From: Devosia aurantiaca
GTDB taxonomy: Bacteria; Pseudomonadota; Alphaproteobacteria; Rhizobiales; Devosiaceae
Length of the DNA stretch: 64,000 bases
Direction of reading: 5' to 3'
NCBI RefSeq assembly: GCF_011058215.1
Contig: NZ_JAALFG010000002.1
Coordinates: 1-64,000 of the forward strand
Below are positions 32,059 through 41,689 of the stretch, one piece after another. Each line of letters starts with the position of its first letter. Within the stretch, counting starts at the first letter, position 1. Made by a program: the position numbers and the translations under genes. A model generated the notes under the pieces. The model saw only the letters and a list, made by a program, of their open reading frames with translations, did no database searches and was not told the origin of the DNA.

Positions 32059-32553
32059 ATGAGCGAGTTGGTGGGGTTCTATCCTGGGTCGTTCGACCCG
32101 CTGACCAATGGCCATCTCGATGTCATCGAGCGCGCCTGCAAGCTGGTGGATACGCTGGTCGTTGCGGTCGGCATCAGCGCGACCAAGAAAAGCCCGCTTT
32201 TTACCCACGAGGATCGTATTGCCATCCTCCAGCAGGTGCTGCCCGCGATCGGTAAGCGAACGGCTACCGAATTTCGCATCGTCGATTTCTCGGGCCTGAT
32301 GGTCAATGCCGCGCGCCAGCACGGCGCCAAGCTGATTATTCGCGGCCTGCGCGACACCACCGACTACAATTACGAAATGCAGATGGTGGGCATGAACGCC
32401 CAGATGGCGCCCGAACTGCAGACTGTTTTCCTGCCCTCCAGCCCGCCGGTCCGGCATATCTCGGCCACATTGGTGCGCCAGATCGCCGAGATGGGCGGAG
32501 ACATTTCCGCCTTCGTCCCGCCAATTGTCCTCAAGGCTTTGAAGTCCTCATGA
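32059..32553 (+). CDS. coaD: Phosphopantetheine adenylyltransferase
   Basis: Fourth step of coenzyme A synthesis, transferring AMP to 4'-phosphopantetheine. The 164 residues show the nucleotidyltransferase N-terminus GFYPGSFDPLTNGHLDVIE with the HxGH-type TNGH motif, RGLRDTTDYNYEMQM and the SSPPVRHISATLVRQIA end. GGGGAG lies seven bases before the ATG. The stop overlaps the next ATG (ATGA). Confidence 0.96.
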   Translation: MSELVGFYPGSFDPLTNGHLDVIERACKLVDTLVVAVGISATKKSPLFTHEDRIAILQQVLPAIGKRTATEFRIVDFSGLMVNAARQHGAKLIIRGLRDTTDYNYEMQMVGMNAQMAPELQTVFLPSSPPVRHISATLVRQIAEMGGDISAFVPPIVLKALKSS

Positions 32554-33134
32554 TCAAGATCAACCGCCGCAGCTTCGCCGCTCTCGCCCTTGGCGCGACC
32601 CTTCTCGCTTCACCCGCCTTCGCCCAGTCGGGCACGCCCCACCTGATCCTGACGCTTGAAGATGGCGCGGTCGACATCGAGCTGCTGCCCGCGATCGCAC
32701 CCAAGCACGTCGAGCGCATCGTCACGCTGACCGAGGAAGGCGCTTATAACGGCGTGGTCTTCCATCGTGTCATCGACGGCTTCATGGCTCAGACCGGCGA
32801 CGTGGCCAACGGCAATGCCGACAGCCCGAACTACAATCTGGCCGCTGCCGGCACCGGTGGCTCGGAGCTTCCGGACGTCGAAGCCGAGTTCAATTCCGAA
32901 AGCTTCCAGCGCGGCGCCGTCGGCGCAGCCCGATCGCAGGACCCGAACTCCTTCAACTCGCAGTTCTTCATCACCACCGCTGACGCCAGCTTCCTCGACG
33001 GTCAGTACACCGTCTTCGGCAAGGTTGTTTCCGGTATGGAAGCGGTCGATGCCCTCGAAAAGGGCCCGCAGGAACAGAATGGCGCCGTCGCCAATCCGGA
33101 CAAGATCGTCACCGCCACGATCGAGTACAAGTAA
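32550..33134 (+). CDS. ppiA: Periplasmic cyclophilin-type peptidyl-prolyl isomerase
   Basis: Catalyses cis-trans isomerisation of proline bonds during folding of exported proteins. An N-terminal signal peptide (RRSFAALALGATLLASPAFA) precedes a full cyclophilin domain with VVFHRVIDGFMAQTGDV, GSELPDVEAEFN and NSFNSQFFITTADASFLDG. 194 residues. It is coupled to coaD and followed by a paralogue without a signal peptide. Confidence 0.93.
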   Translation: MIKINRRSFAALALGATLLASPAFAQSGTPHLILTLEDGAVDIELLPAIAPKHVERIVTLTEEGAYNGVVFHRVIDGFMAQTGDVANGNADSPNYNLAAAGTGGSELPDVEAEFNSESFQRGAVGAARSQDPNSFNSQFFITTADASFLDGQYTVFGKVVSGMEAVDALEKGPQEQNGAVANPDKIVTATIEYK

Positions 33135-33214
33135 CAGGGCAAGTGCGGCGGCTTGCCTTGCGCCAGCCGCCCATTCCGCCTAAACCCGCCTGCAAACAAC
33201 CAAGAGGCGCCACC

Positions 33215-33727
33215 ATGGCCTACGACGATCCCGAAAACACCCTCGTCATCGAAACCACCAAGGGCAAGGTCGTCATTGCCATGCGTCCCGACGTGGCGCC
33301 CGGCCATGTCGAGCACATCAAGAAGTTGGCCCGCGAAGGCGCCTATGACGGCGTGGTGTTTCACCGCGTGATCGACGGCTTCATGGCCCAGACCGGCGAC
33401 GTCAAGTTCGGCAATTCCAACCTTGCAGACTTCAACCCGTCCCGCGCCGGCACCGGCGGTTCGAAATACCCGAACCTCAAGCAGGAATTCAACGCCGAGC
33501 CCCACAAGCGCGGCACCGCCTCGATGGCGCGTGCGCAGGATCCGAACTCGGCCAATTCGCAGTTCTTCATCTGCTTTGCCGACGCGCCCTTCCTCAACAA
33601 GCAGTACACCGTCTGGGGCAATGTCATCGAGGGCATGGATGCCGTCGATCAGATCAAGCGTGGGGAGCCGGTGATCAACCCGGACAAGATGGTCTCGGTC
33701 AAAGTTGCTGCCGACATCGCTGAATAA
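33215..33727 (+). CDS. ppiB: Cytoplasmic cyclophilin-type peptidyl-prolyl isomerase
   Basis: A second, leaderless cyclophilin of 170 residues with GVVFHRVIDGFMAQTGDVKF, SANSQFFICFADAPFLNKQY and VWGNVIEGMDAVDQIKRGE. I chose ATG 33215, preceded by AAGAGG, rather than the longer upstream open frame. The pair with the secreted form upstream is a common rhizobial arrangement giving one isomerase per compartment. Confidence 0.94.
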   Translation: MAYDDPENTLVIETTKGKVVIAMRPDVAPGHVEHIKKLAREGAYDGVVFHRVIDGFMAQTGDVKFGNSNLADFNPSRAGTGGSKYPNLKQEFNAEPHKRGTASMARAQDPNSANSQFFICFADAPFLNKQYTVWGNVIEGMDAVDQIKRGEPVINPDKMVSVKVAADIAE

Positions 33728-34139
33728 GCTTCTGCTGGCGGCTTCGGCCGCCAGCATTTTCGCCATGCCCGCCATGGCGCTCGACACCGTGTCCTGCGCC
33801 GATCGGGAAGGCGAGATCGCCTTCACCTATGTCACCGGTCCCGCCTTGGTGCAGCCTGTCCTCAGCGTCGACATGCAGATGATCGGCGATTTCGGCTTCT
33901 CAACCGACCCGGACCAACCGAAATACGACGGCGAATATGTCTCTGATGGCTTCATCGGCCGAGATGTCGAAGGCGGGGATGTCTCGTGGAATGACGAGAA
34001 TGGCAAACGCCATCACGCCATGAGCTTTCGCATCGGCCGTACCTCGCACGGCGCCCACAGCATCATCGGCGGTGTGGTCAGCGTCGCAGGCGGCGGTCTT
34101 TGGGTCGTGGAATGCAAATCCACTTCCGTCGATGAATAA
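33705..34139 (+). CDS. Small secreted protein of unknown function
   Basis: A 144-residue product with a signal peptide (LNKLLLAASAASIFAMPAMA), then a mature domain with two cysteines (SCADREGE and VVECKSTS) that could form a disulfide. I recognise no family. The only start that includes the whole signal peptide is a TTG at 33705, which overlaps the end of ppiB by 23 bases. That suggests translational coupling. The ATG at 33762 would remove the signal. Confidence 0.7.
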   Translation: MLPTSLNKLLLAASAASIFAMPAMALDTVSCADREGEIAFTYVTGPALVQPVLSVDMQMIGDFGFSTDPDQPKYDGEYVSDGFIGRDVEGGDVSWNDENGKRHHAMSFRIGRTSHGAHSIIGGVVSVAGGGLWVVECKSTSVDE

Positions 34140-34178
34140 CCGGGAGCCTAGGCGGCTCGACAGGTCAGTGCTTTGAAA

Positions 34179-34628
34179 ATGGATACGGTTCTCTGGGCGC
34201 TGATGGGCGTCATCGCCGGTGCGTGCATCGCCGCTCAGGCGCCAATCAATGCGAGCCTCGGCAAGGCGCTTCAGGTGCCGGTTGCCGCAGCAGCGGTGTC
34301 GTTCCTTGCGGGCGGCATTGTGCTCTGGGCCCTGGCCTTCATCTTCAGCAACGCCACCCACACGCCGATAAATTTCGGCGCACCCGCACCCTGGACATTC
34401 GTGGCCGGCGGCCTCCTCGGCGCCTTCTACGTCTTTTCCAACATAACCCTCACGCCGCTCATGGGCGCTGCCGCGGTGATGGCGCTGTCCGTCACCGGGC
34501 AACTGATCGGCGGCCTGCTGCTCGATAAGGTTGGCTTCATGGGCATGGCAGTCCGCGAACTCACGGTCGGCCGCCTTGCCGGCGCGGCCCTGCTGGTGAT
34601 CGGCGCCGTCATGATCCGGGTACTTTAG
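34179..34628 (+). CDS. DMT-family transporter of the YdcZ (DUF606) type
   Basis: A 149-residue membrane protein with five hydrophobic segments. [20 protein letters not shown] at the start and [20 protein letters not shown] in the middle match the YdcZ/DUF606 half-size drug/metabolite transporter family, which probably works as a dimer. ATG 34179 is preferred, and a TTG two codons upstream is possible. Substrate unknown. Confidence 0.8.
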   Translation: MDTVLWALMGVIAGACIAAQAPINASLGKALQVPVAAAAVSFLAGGIVLWALAFIFSNATHTPINFGAPAPWTFVAGGLLGAFYVFSNITLTPLMGAAAVMALSVTGQLIGGLLLDKVGFMGMAVRELTVGRLAGAALLVIGAVMIRVL

Positions 34629-34632
34629 CGAA

Positions 34633-35712
34633 ATGCGCGTTACCGAATTCGATTTTGACCTGCCCGAAAACCTGATCGCCCTTCATCCGGTCGAACCTCG
34701 CGACTCCGCGCGTCTCCTCGTCGTCCGCCCCGACGAGCCTTTGGTTGACGGCCACATCCCCGATCTTCTGACACTGCTTCGGCCCGGCGATACACTGGTC
34801 GTCAATGACACGCGGGTGTTGCCAGCTGAGTTGAAGGGTGTCCGCCTGCGCGGCGAAAATCGCGGCAATGTCTCCTTCAACCTCCATAAGCGCGTCGATG
34901 CCAGTTCCTGGCGCGCCTTTGCCCGGCCTGCCAAAAAGCTCGCTGTCGACGATCAGCTCGAGCTCACCAATGGCGAGATGGAGCCACTCACCGCGCGTAT
35001 CACCGGCAAGGGTGACAGCGGCGAAGTGACCATCACTTTCGACCTTGCCGGCGCTGCGCTCGATGAAGCCATCAAGTCGCACGGCGCCATGCCGCTGCCG
35101 CCCTATATCGGCGCCAAGCGGCCGGTTGAGGAGCGCGACAAGACCGACTACCAGACCGTCTACGCGGCAGAAGACGGCGCCGTCGCCGCACCAACGGCCG
35201 GCCTGCATTTCACCGAAAAATTGCTGCAGGACCTTTCCGACCTTGGCGTCGCGATGGAGCGCGTGACGCTTCACGTCGGGGCAGGGACCTTCCTCCCCAT
35301 GAAGGTCGACGACACCGAAGACCATGTCATGCATTCCGAATGGGGCGATATCGACCAAGCGACCGTCGAGCGCATCAATAGGCGCCGCGCCGCCGGCGGC
35401 CGTGTGATCGCCGTCGGCACCACGAGCCTGCGGCTGCTCGAAACCGCATCGCGCGCCACCGGCAAGCTCGAGCCCTTTATCGGCGATACCGACATCTTCA
35501 TCACGCCGGGTTTCCGCTTCCGCACGGTGGACGTGCTGATGACCAATTTCCACCTGCCCAAGTCAACGCTCTTCATGCTGGTCAGCGCCTTTTCCGGTCT
35601 CGACACGATGAAGTCGGCCTATGCCCACGCGATCGAGAACGGCTATCGCTTCTATTCTTATGGCGACTCTTCGCTGCTCCATCGTGCGCCGCATCCTGAG
35701 GATGAGGCTTGA
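34633..35712 (+). CDS. queA: S-adenosylmethionine:tRNA ribosyltransferase-isomerase
   Basis: Penultimate-stage enzyme of queuosine synthesis, adding the ribosyl moiety of SAM to preQ1 in tRNA. 359 residues with [46 protein letters not shown] and [20 protein letters not shown]. Normal length. With tgt 1.5 kb downstream it makes a queuosine cluster, interrupted here by exoD-like and mscS genes. Confidence 0.96.
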   Translation: MRVTEFDFDLPENLIALHPVEPRDSARLLVVRPDEPLVDGHIPDLLTLLRPGDTLVVNDTRVLPAELKGVRLRGENRGNVSFNLHKRVDASSWRAFARPAKKLAVDDQLELTNGEMEPLTARITGKGDSGEVTITFDLAGAALDEAIKSHGAMPLPPYIGAKRPVEERDKTDYQTVYAAEDGAVAAPTAGLHFTEKLLQDLSDLGVAMERVTLHVGAGTFLPMKVDDTEDHVMHSEWGDIDQATVERINRRRAAGGRVIAVGTTSLRLLETASRATGKLEPFIGDTDIFITPGFRFRTVDVLMTNFHLPKSTLFMLVSAFSGLDTMKSAYAHAIENGYRFYSYGDSSLLHRAPHPEDEA

Positions 35713-36332
35713 CGGCTCGAGCGCCGATCAACCGCTACGCCCGCCGCATCGCCTCGGCCCTGCGCCGGGCTGCTGAAACCGGAACGCACCTGACCCTCAT
35801 GGGCTTGGTGAAATTGCTCGGCCCCAAGGCGCACCGACTGCTGCTTCTGGTGGCCGCGCTCTTCAACATGATTCCGGGTCCGCCCGGTTTTGGCGGCACT
35901 ATAGCAGGGACGACCTTCCTGATCGCCCTCGCCATGGTGCTCGACCGCCCGATCCGCCTGCCGCCGCCCATCATCGGCAATCGCAAGCTGCCGCTGAAAC
36001 TCCTGATCCGCGCCAGCGACCAGGTCGTCCGCGTCACAGATATCCTCGCTCGCTTCTCACGGCCTAGAATGCGCTGGCTGACCGGGGCAGGCATGAACCT
36101 GCCTTACGGTGTCATAGTGATGCTGGTGAGCGTGATCATGGCAATACCGATCCCCTTCATCAACGCCATCCCCAACGTCGGTCTTTGCATCGTAGCTTTC
36201 TCGATGCTTAACCGGGATGGAGGCGGAGTAATCATCGGTCTTATTGCCACAGCGATCGGTGTCGTTATCGACGCAGTCATTATTTTTGGCGTGGCGTATC
36301 TGGCCGTAAATGCCATGGGAGCTATGCACTAG
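35709..36332 (+). CDS. ExoD-family membrane protein
   Basis: A 207-residue member of the exopolysaccharide synthesis ExoD family, named after the Sinorhizobium gene needed for alkali tolerance and nodule invasion. The molecular role is unknown. Hydrophobic segments lie at about 44-82, 127-175 and 180-202, with the family pattern [20 protein letters not shown]. The likely start is TTG 35709, overlapping the queA stop (TTGA). Confidence 0.85.
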   Translation: MTARAPINRYARRIASALRRAAETGTHLTLMGLVKLLGPKAHRLLLLVAALFNMIPGPPGFGGTIAGTTFLIALAMVLDRPIRLPPPIIGNRKLPLKLLIRASDQVVRVTDILARFSRPRMRWLTGAGMNLPYGVIVMLVSVIMAIPIPFINAIPNVGLCIVAFSMLNRDGGGVIIGLIATAIGVVIDAVIIFGVAYLAVNAMGAMH

Positions 36333-36393
36333 CCCCATGCAACATTCGATGAATAGAGCAATTTCGACTGTAGTTGCTTAGGAGATAAGTCTC

Positions 36394-37174
36394 GTGAATT
36401 CTATGTTCCCGTCCATCACCGCTACCTGGCTTTTGGCCAACCTTTGGTCGCTCATCACTGCTGTGATCGTGCTCGCGATCGGGTGGTTTGTTGGGTTTTG
36501 CATCGCGAACGGTGACATCGGTTCTTTCGACGAAGCTCGGACAAAATGCCACTATTGCTCCGCTTGTTGGTCAGGCGCTTCGCTACGGCGTGCTTTTTGT
36601 AACCATCATCATCGTGCTGGGCCAGTTCGGCGTTCAGACCGCCTCGATCCTTGCCGTGCTCGGCGCCGCCGGCCTTGCTGTAGCCCTGGCCTTGCAGGGC
36701 ACGCTTTCCAACATTGCCGCTGGCATCATGCTGGTCTTCCTGCGACCCTTCAATGTCGGCGACTATATCGACGCCGATGGCATCGTCGGCACGGTAGTCG
36801 AAGTCGGCCTGTTCGCCACCCAGCTCCGCACCATCGACGGCGTCTACCTTTTCGCTCCGAACTCGAAGCTGTCTAACGCCAAAATCCTCAACTACACGCG
36901 CGAACAATCACGCGTCGTCGAGGTCAAGTTCAATGTTCCCCGCACGGCCAATCTCGACGAACTGCGCAGGACGCTCGATCAGCAGGTGCGCGGCGACTTC
37001 CCAGATAGCTCGGCACAGCCTGAATTTTGGGTCGATACGCTCAACGACGCGAACATGGTCATCGTCGCTCGCGTACCCGTTCAAAGCCGCGACTGGTGGG
37101 AGGCACGCTCTATCATCCAGGAGCGCATCCGCAACGCCGTCGACAGCGCAAATGGCTTTACGCCGGCTGCGTGA
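36394..37174 (+). CDS. mscS: Small-conductance mechanosensitive channel, one frameshift
   Basis: Opens under membrane tension to release osmolytes. The restored 259 residues hold three transmembrane helices, the TM3 pore helix AVLGAAGLAVALALQGTLSN with its Gly/Ala pattern, and the cytoplasmic beta domain (FLRPFNVGDYIDADGIVGTV, FAPNSKLSNAKILNYTRE). GTG 36394 has GGAG nine bases upstream. The frame shifts at about 36498, where TTTT should be TTT to give GWFVGFASRTVTSVLSTKLG. The upstream part is short, so this is a minimal MscS. Confidence 0.9.
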
Positions 37175-37216
37175 TCGCTCTTTCATCATGCCTGTCGAAG
37201 GGCTAGAACGCGCCCC

Positions 37217-38344
37217 ATGAAACAGGTCACCTTTACCCTTTCCGCGACGGACGGCATGGCCCGCCGCGGCCGTATCGATACGCCGCGCGGCGAGATCAAC
37301 ACGCCCGCCTTCATGCCGGTCGGCACAGCGGGCACCGTCAAGGCCATGTATCCCGAGCAGGTGCGCGACACGGGCGCGGACATCCTCCTCGGCAACACCT
37401 ATCACCTGATGTTGCGCCCCGGCGCCGAGCGCGTCGCCTCGCTGGGCGGCCTCCACACCTTCATGAACTGGGAACGGCCGATCCTCACCGATAGCGGTGG
37501 TTTCCAGGTGATGTCGCTGGCCAAACTGCGCAAGCTCACCGAGCGCGGCGTGACCTTCAAGTCGCATATCGACGGTTCTGCTTACGAGCTGACGCCGGAG
37601 CGCTCGATCGAGATCCAGACGCTGCTCGACAGCGACATCATCATGCAGCTCGACGAGTGCATCGCGCTGCCGGCCGAGCGCAAGGAGATGGAACGGGCCA
37701 TGGAGCTCTCCATCCGCTGGGCCGATCGCTCCAAGACTGCCTTCAACAACCAGCAGAACCGCATGCTGTTCGGTATCGTGCAGGGCGGCGACGATGCCGA
37801 GCTGCGCTCCCGATCGGCGGCTGGGCTGCAGTCCATCGGCTTTGACGGCTATTCGATCGGCGGCCTTGCCGTCGGCGAGCCGCAGGAGGTAATGTTCCGC
37901 GTTCTTTCCGACATCACCCCCGAACTACCTGCCGACAAGCCGCGCTACCTCATGGGCGTCGGCAAGCCGGACGATATCCTGGGTGGCATCGAGCGTGGCG
38001 TCGACATGTTCGACTGCGTCCATCCCACGCGTGCCGGCCGGCACGGCCACGCCTATACGCGCTTCGGCGTCATCAATCTGAAGAATGCTCGTCATAGGGA
38101 TGATCACCGGCCCTTGGACGAGGCATCGCCCAACCCCAATTGCCGGCGCTGGAGCCGCGCCTATCTCCATCACCTCGTTAAGACTGAAGAGATTTTGGGC
38201 GCGATGGTGCTTTCGCAGATCAACCTGGCCTACTATCAAGAGCTGACCGCGAGAGCGCGGGCGGCCATCGAAGCGGGCCGCATGACCGATTTTGCGGCAG
38301 AAACGCGGGCGGCCTGGGCCGCTGGCGATCTGCCTGTGCTTTAG
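37217..38344 (+). CDS. tgt: tRNA-guanine transglycosylase
   Basis: Exchanges guanine for preQ1 at the wobble position of GUN anticodons. 375 residues with [30 protein letters not shown] (catalytic aspartate region), [16 protein letters not shown] and zinc-site/RNA-binding [19 protein letters not shown]. The usual fourth zinc ligands appear altered: the CxCxxC pattern expected near [13 protein letters not shown] is not seen, as in the zinc-variable alphaproteobacterial enzymes I would expect, but this deserves checking. Confidence 0.92.
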   Translation: MKQVTFTLSATDGMARRGRIDTPRGEINTPAFMPVGTAGTVKAMYPEQVRDTGADILLGNTYHLMLRPGAERVASLGGLHTFMNWERPILTDSGGFQVMSLAKLRKLTERGVTFKSHIDGSAYELTPERSIEIQTLLDSDIIMQLDECIALPAERKEMERAMELSIRWADRSKTAFNNQQNRMLFGIVQGGDDAELRSRSAAGLQSIGFDGYSIGGLAVGEPQEVMFRVLSDITPELPADKPRYLMGVGKPDDILGGIERGVDMFDCVHPTRAGRHGHAYTRFGVINLKNARHRDDHRPLDEASPNPNCRRWSRAYLHHLVKTEEILGAMVLSQINLAYYQELTARARAAIEAGRMTDFAAETRAAWAAGDLPVL

Positions 38345-38355
38345 GGAACATAGCT

Positions 38356-39996
38356 ATGGCCAAGAGCTCACGCGGCGACGAACTCATCCCGCTCGAAGCG
38401 CAGCGCAAGCGCATCAACAAGACAACGATGCGCGAAATGTTCGCCGAAGACCCCAACCGCTTCCAGCGCTTTTCGGCCAGCGGTGCCGGCATCCTTCTCG
38501 ATTATTCTAAGAACCGCATCGACGAAGAGGTGATGGACGCCTTGTTCGACTTGGCCCGTGCGGCCGGGGTCGAGGAGAGGCGTGACCAGATGTGCGAGGG
38601 CGAGCACATCAACATCACCGAAAATCGCGCCGTCATGCATATGGCGCTGCGCTACCAGGGCAATCAACCGGTGCCGGTCGACGGCAAGGACGTGATGCCC
38701 GACGTTCGGTCCGTGCTCAAGGCCATCGCCAACTACACCGACGCTGTCCGTTCCGGCCAGATCCGGGGCCATGGCGGCGAGCAGTTCACCGACATCGTCA
38801 ATATCGGCATCGGCGGTTCGGACCTCGGCCCCGCAATGGTGACCCTGGCGCTCGAGCCCTATACCCGCGCCGACCTGCGCGCGCATTATGTCTCCAATGT
38901 CGATGGCGCGCACATCCACGACACGCTGAAGCGCCTCGATCCCAAAAAGACGCTGTTTATCGTCGCGTCCAAGACCTTCACCACCGACGAAACCATGACC
39001 AACGCCCATTCGGCGCGCGAATGGATTGCCGATACGCTGGGCGAAGAGGCGGTGCCCAACCACTTCGCGGCGGTTTCGACCAACCTCGAAGCCTGCGCCA
39101 AGTTCGGCATCCGCGAAGACCGCATCTTCGGCTTTTGGGATTGGGTCGGGGGTCGCTATTCGGTATGGTCGGCCATCGGCCTGCCGATCGCGCTGGCCGT
39201 CGGCTACGACAATTTCGAGAAGTTCCTTCAGGGCGCCGACGCCATGGACCGGCACTTCCTCACGGCGCCGCTCGAGGAAAACCTGCCGGTCATCATGGCA
39301 GTCCTGGGCGTCTGGTATCGCAATGCCTGGGGCTTTTCGACCCATGCCGTCCTGCCCTACGATCAGCGCCTCAGCCGCTTTGCCGCCTATCTGCAGCAGC
39401 AGGACATGGAATCGAACGGCAAGTCCGTGACCCTAGCCGGCAAGAAGGCCGAGTGGTCGACCGGCCCCATCGTTTGGGGCGAGCCGGGCACCAATGGCCA
39501 GCACGCCTTCTACCAGCTGATCCATCAGGGCACCGATGTCATTCCGGCCGATTTCCTGATCGCCGCGCAGCCGCACGAACAGCTGCCGCCGCATCACGAC
39601 AAGCTGGTGGCCAATGTTCTCGCGCAATCGGAAGCGCTGATGCTGGGCAAGACAAAGGCCGAGGTCGTTGCCGAACTTGAGGCCCAGGGCCTCGACAAGC
39701 ACCATATCAAGGCACTGGCGCCGCATAAGGTGTTCCCCGGCAATCGACCGTCCAACACTCTGTTCTACAAGCAGCTGACGCCAGAGGTGCTAGGCTCGCT
39801 GATCGCGCTCTACGAGCACAAGGTCTTCGTCCAGGGCGTCATCTGGAACGTCAATTCTTATGACCAGTGGGGCGTGGAACTCGGCAAGCAGTTGGCCAAG
39901 GCTTTGCTGCCCAAGGTCAAGGGCGAGGCGAGTGGCGAAGACCACGATAGCTCGACCCAGGGCCTCCTTAAATACTACCTTGCCAATAAGGCCTGA
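38356..39996 (+). CDS. pgi: Glucose-6-phosphate isomerase
   Basis: Interconverts glucose-6-phosphate and fructose-6-phosphate, which also feeds GlmS downstream. 546 residues with the signatures [39 protein letters not shown] and [20 protein letters not shown]. The conserved [11 protein letters not shown] is present. Intact. Confidence 0.97.
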   Translation: MAKSSRGDELIPLEAQRKRINKTTMREMFAEDPNRFQRFSASGAGILLDYSKNRIDEEVMDALFDLARAAGVEERRDQMCEGEHINITENRAVMHMALRYQGNQPVPVDGKDVMPDVRSVLKAIANYTDAVRSGQIRGHGGEQFTDIVNIGIGGSDLGPAMVTLALEPYTRADLRAHYVSNVDGAHIHDTLKRLDPKKTLFIVASKTFTTDETMTNAHSAREWIADTLGEEAVPNHFAAVSTNLEACAKFGIREDRIFGFWDWVGGRYSVWSAIGLPIALAVGYDNFEKFLQGADAMDRHFLTAPLEENLPVIMAVLGVWYRNAWGFSTHAVLPYDQRLSRFAAYLQQQDMESNGKSVTLAGKKAEWSTGPIVWGEPGTNGQHAFYQLIHQGTDVIPADFLIAAQPHEQLPPHHDKLVANVLAQSEALMLGKTKAEVVAELEAQGLDKHHIKALAPHKVFPGNRPSNTLFYKQLTPEVLGSLIALYEHKVFVQGVIWNVNSYDQWGVELGKQLAKALLPKVKGEASGEDHDSSTQGLLKYYLANKA

Positions 39997-40000
39997 TCGC

Positions 40001-40756
40001 TTGACCATCACCACCGAAGAACAGCTCGAAAAGCTCAAGGCCATCGGCCGCATCTGCGCCGTAGCGCGCGACACCATGGCCTCCGCCATGCGCGTCGGCA
40101 TGACCACGGCAGAGCTTGACGAGATCGGCGCAAAGATCCTGGCAGAGAACGGTGCCGTCTCGGCGCCGATCCTGACCTATGACTTTCCCGGCCACACCTG
40201 CATTTCGGTCAACGAAGAAATCGCCCATGGCATTCCGGGAGACCGGGTGCTTAATGACGGCGATCTGGTCAATATCGACGTGTCCGCCGCCAAGGACGGC
40301 GTCTTTGCCGATTGCGGCGCGTCTTTTATCCTCGGCAAGGTAGATCGCCGTCTTGAAACGCTCTGCCGCGATGGCAAGAAGGCGATGTGGGCTGGTATCG
40401 GCGCCGTCAAGTCAGGCGCGCCGCTTGCCGATATCGGCACTGCCATCGGCAAGGTCGCCAAGCGCGGTGGCTATACGCTGATCCAGAACCTTGCCAGCCA
40501 TGGCGTCGGCGACAGCCTCCACGACCAGCCGGGTGAAATCCCGACCTGGCCCGACCGCTCCGAACGCCGCAAGATCTCCGACGGCCTCGTCTTCACCATC
40601 GAACCCTTCCTGTCGCTGGGCGGCAAATATGCCGAGCAGAAGTCGGAAGACGACGAGTGGACGCTGGTGGCCGATCCCATGGCCCCTTGCGTCCAGTACG
40701 AGCACACCATCGTTGCGACGCCACGCGGGGCCCTGGTCGTGACCCTGGCGGCCTAG
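40001..40756 (+). CDS. map: Methionine aminopeptidase, type I
   Basis: Removes initiator methionine. The 251-residue protein carries the dinuclear metal ligands in NIDVSAAKDGVFADCGASF (two aspartates), ASHGVGDSLHDQPGE (histidine), FTIEPFLS and QYEHTIV (glutamates). The start is probably TTG 40001, which begins MTITTEEQLEKLK four bases after the pgi stop. The longer upstream frame lies inside pgi. It converges with the next gene, with the stops overlapping. Confidence 0.92.
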   Translation: MTITTEEQLEKLKAIGRICAVARDTMASAMRVGMTTAELDEIGAKILAENGAVSAPILTYDFPGHTCISVNEEIAHGIPGDRVLNDGDLVNIDVSAAKDGVFADCGASFILGKVDRRLETLCRDGKKAMWAGIGAVKSGAPLADIGTAIGKVAKRGGYTLIQNLASHGVGDSLHDQPGEIPTWPDRSERRKISDGLVFTIEPFLSLGGKYAEQKSEDDEWTLVADPMAPCVQYEHTIVATPRGALVVTLAA

Positions 40757-41280
40757 AGCCAGACCAGAAGCACTGGCCCGAGGACCACAAGACCCAGGCC
40801 AACGACGAACCTCAGATTACCAAGGCCTCGCAGGGCTGAGACGGCCAATACTGTCGACAGCACCAGAAAGCCGATCAGGGCGACGAGCGACGGCAGCAGC
40901 GGATTAAGATTAAGCTGAGTGTTTTCAGTCAATTGCAGATAGATCATGTGCCCAAGGGCGAAGCCGAGCAGCGCCGCGATCACGACAGCCACGGCCTTGG
41001 CGGTGATCAGGAGCGCCATGTCCAGCATGCCGATCGTCACAAGAAGCGCGAGGCCAGTGGCGGTGACATGAACGGCCGCAAGGGTCGTAAAAACCCGGCT
41101 GTCGGCCAGAAGCGGTATCAGCTCTGGCGGCGCGTTGAGCGGCAGGGAGCCCACCATGGGCAGGTTGGCACCATATTGGGCCAGCAAAGCAATGCCGTAG
41201 AGCATCACGAGCGTCGTCGCTGCGAACAGCACCAACGTGACGGCAAGGACCTTGAGCAGGTCCGTCGTATCCTTTGACAT
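40753..41280 (-). CDS. Unknown multi-pass membrane protein
   Basis: A 175-residue hydrophobic protein with four to five predicted helices (about 9-32, 66-85, 87-112, 127-147 and 153-174). A hydrophilic stretch of about 25 residues sits between the first two. No recognised family. Start at ATG 41280, with a short A/G-rich stretch upstream on the minus strand. Its 3' end overlaps the map stop by four bases in convergent orientation. Confidence 0.7.
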   Translation of the reverse strand: MSKDTTDLLKVLAVTLVLFAATTLVMLYGIALLAQYGANLPMVGSLPLNAPPELIPLLADSRVFTTLAAVHVTATGLALLVTIGMLDMALLITAKAVAVVIAALLGFALGHMIYLQLTENTQLNLNPLLPSLVALIGFLVLSTVLAVSALRGLGNLRFVVGLGLVVLGPVLLVWL

Positions 41281-41332
41281 GCCTTATCCCCCTGGCGTGG
41301 CCCTAGCCGTTATGACGAGGCCAGGCTGATTC

Positions 41333-41518
41333 TCAAACGCTATTGCGTGCCGGTCTGTGCCGCGCGGGTTTCGTCGGCCGGCGCGCCAGCAGCACGCGCA
41401 CAGGCTTGCGAAACTCTTCGGAGAGTTCGCCCGCATCGGCGCGGTAATCGAGATCGGCATAGGGGTCGGGGTCGTGCGTCATTGCTCTGGGAACGGGTTC
41501 TGCCAATTCCGGATGCAT
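41333..41518 (-). CDS. Small hypothetical protein
   Basis: A 61-residue open frame with an acidic N-terminal half (DPDPYADLDYRADAGELSEE) and a very basic C-terminus (VLLARRPTKPARHRPARNSV). It lies just downstream of tRNA-Lys on the same strand. No family or strong ribosome site was seen. It is kept because the charge layout is not that of a random antisense frame. Confidence 0.35.
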   Translation of the reverse strand: MHPELAEPVPRAMTHDPDPYADLDYRADAGELSEEFRKPVRVLLARRPTKPARHRPARNSV

Positions 41519-41539
41519 GGCGGGAAACGGGAAATCAGG

Positions 41540-41614
41540 TGGTACGCCGGCTGGGATTCGAACCCAGGACCATTCGATTAAAAGTCGAATGCTCTACCAC
41601 TGAGCTACCGGCGC
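41540..41614 (-). tRNA. tRNA-Lys (UUU)
   Basis: On the minus strand GCGCCGG starts the acceptor stem and pairs with CCGGCGT, followed by A and an encoded CCA (75 bases). The D-arm is GCTCAGTGGTAGAGC and the T-loop GGTTCGAATCC. The anticodon loop CTTTTAA on the stem ATTCGA/TCGAAT gives anticodon TTT (plus-strand 41580-41582). No integrase or attachment-site duplication is visible beside it. Confidence 0.95.
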
Positions 41615-41689
41615 GCACGCTGAACACGCCCTATGGCGTCGCGGCGGAACATAGCCGGACTTGGTCCGGTGTCAACCGCCTTGGCCCGC

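Noticed and set aside
36394-36876. Separate short membrane protein upstream of mscS
   Set aside because: Its N-terminal residues join the MscS frame exactly if one T of a run of four is removed. The rest of the frame is nonsense, so it is the first part of mscS.
41540-41614. Integration site at tRNA-Lys
   Set aside because: No integrase, no repeated tRNA 3' end and no change in gene content is visible on either side.
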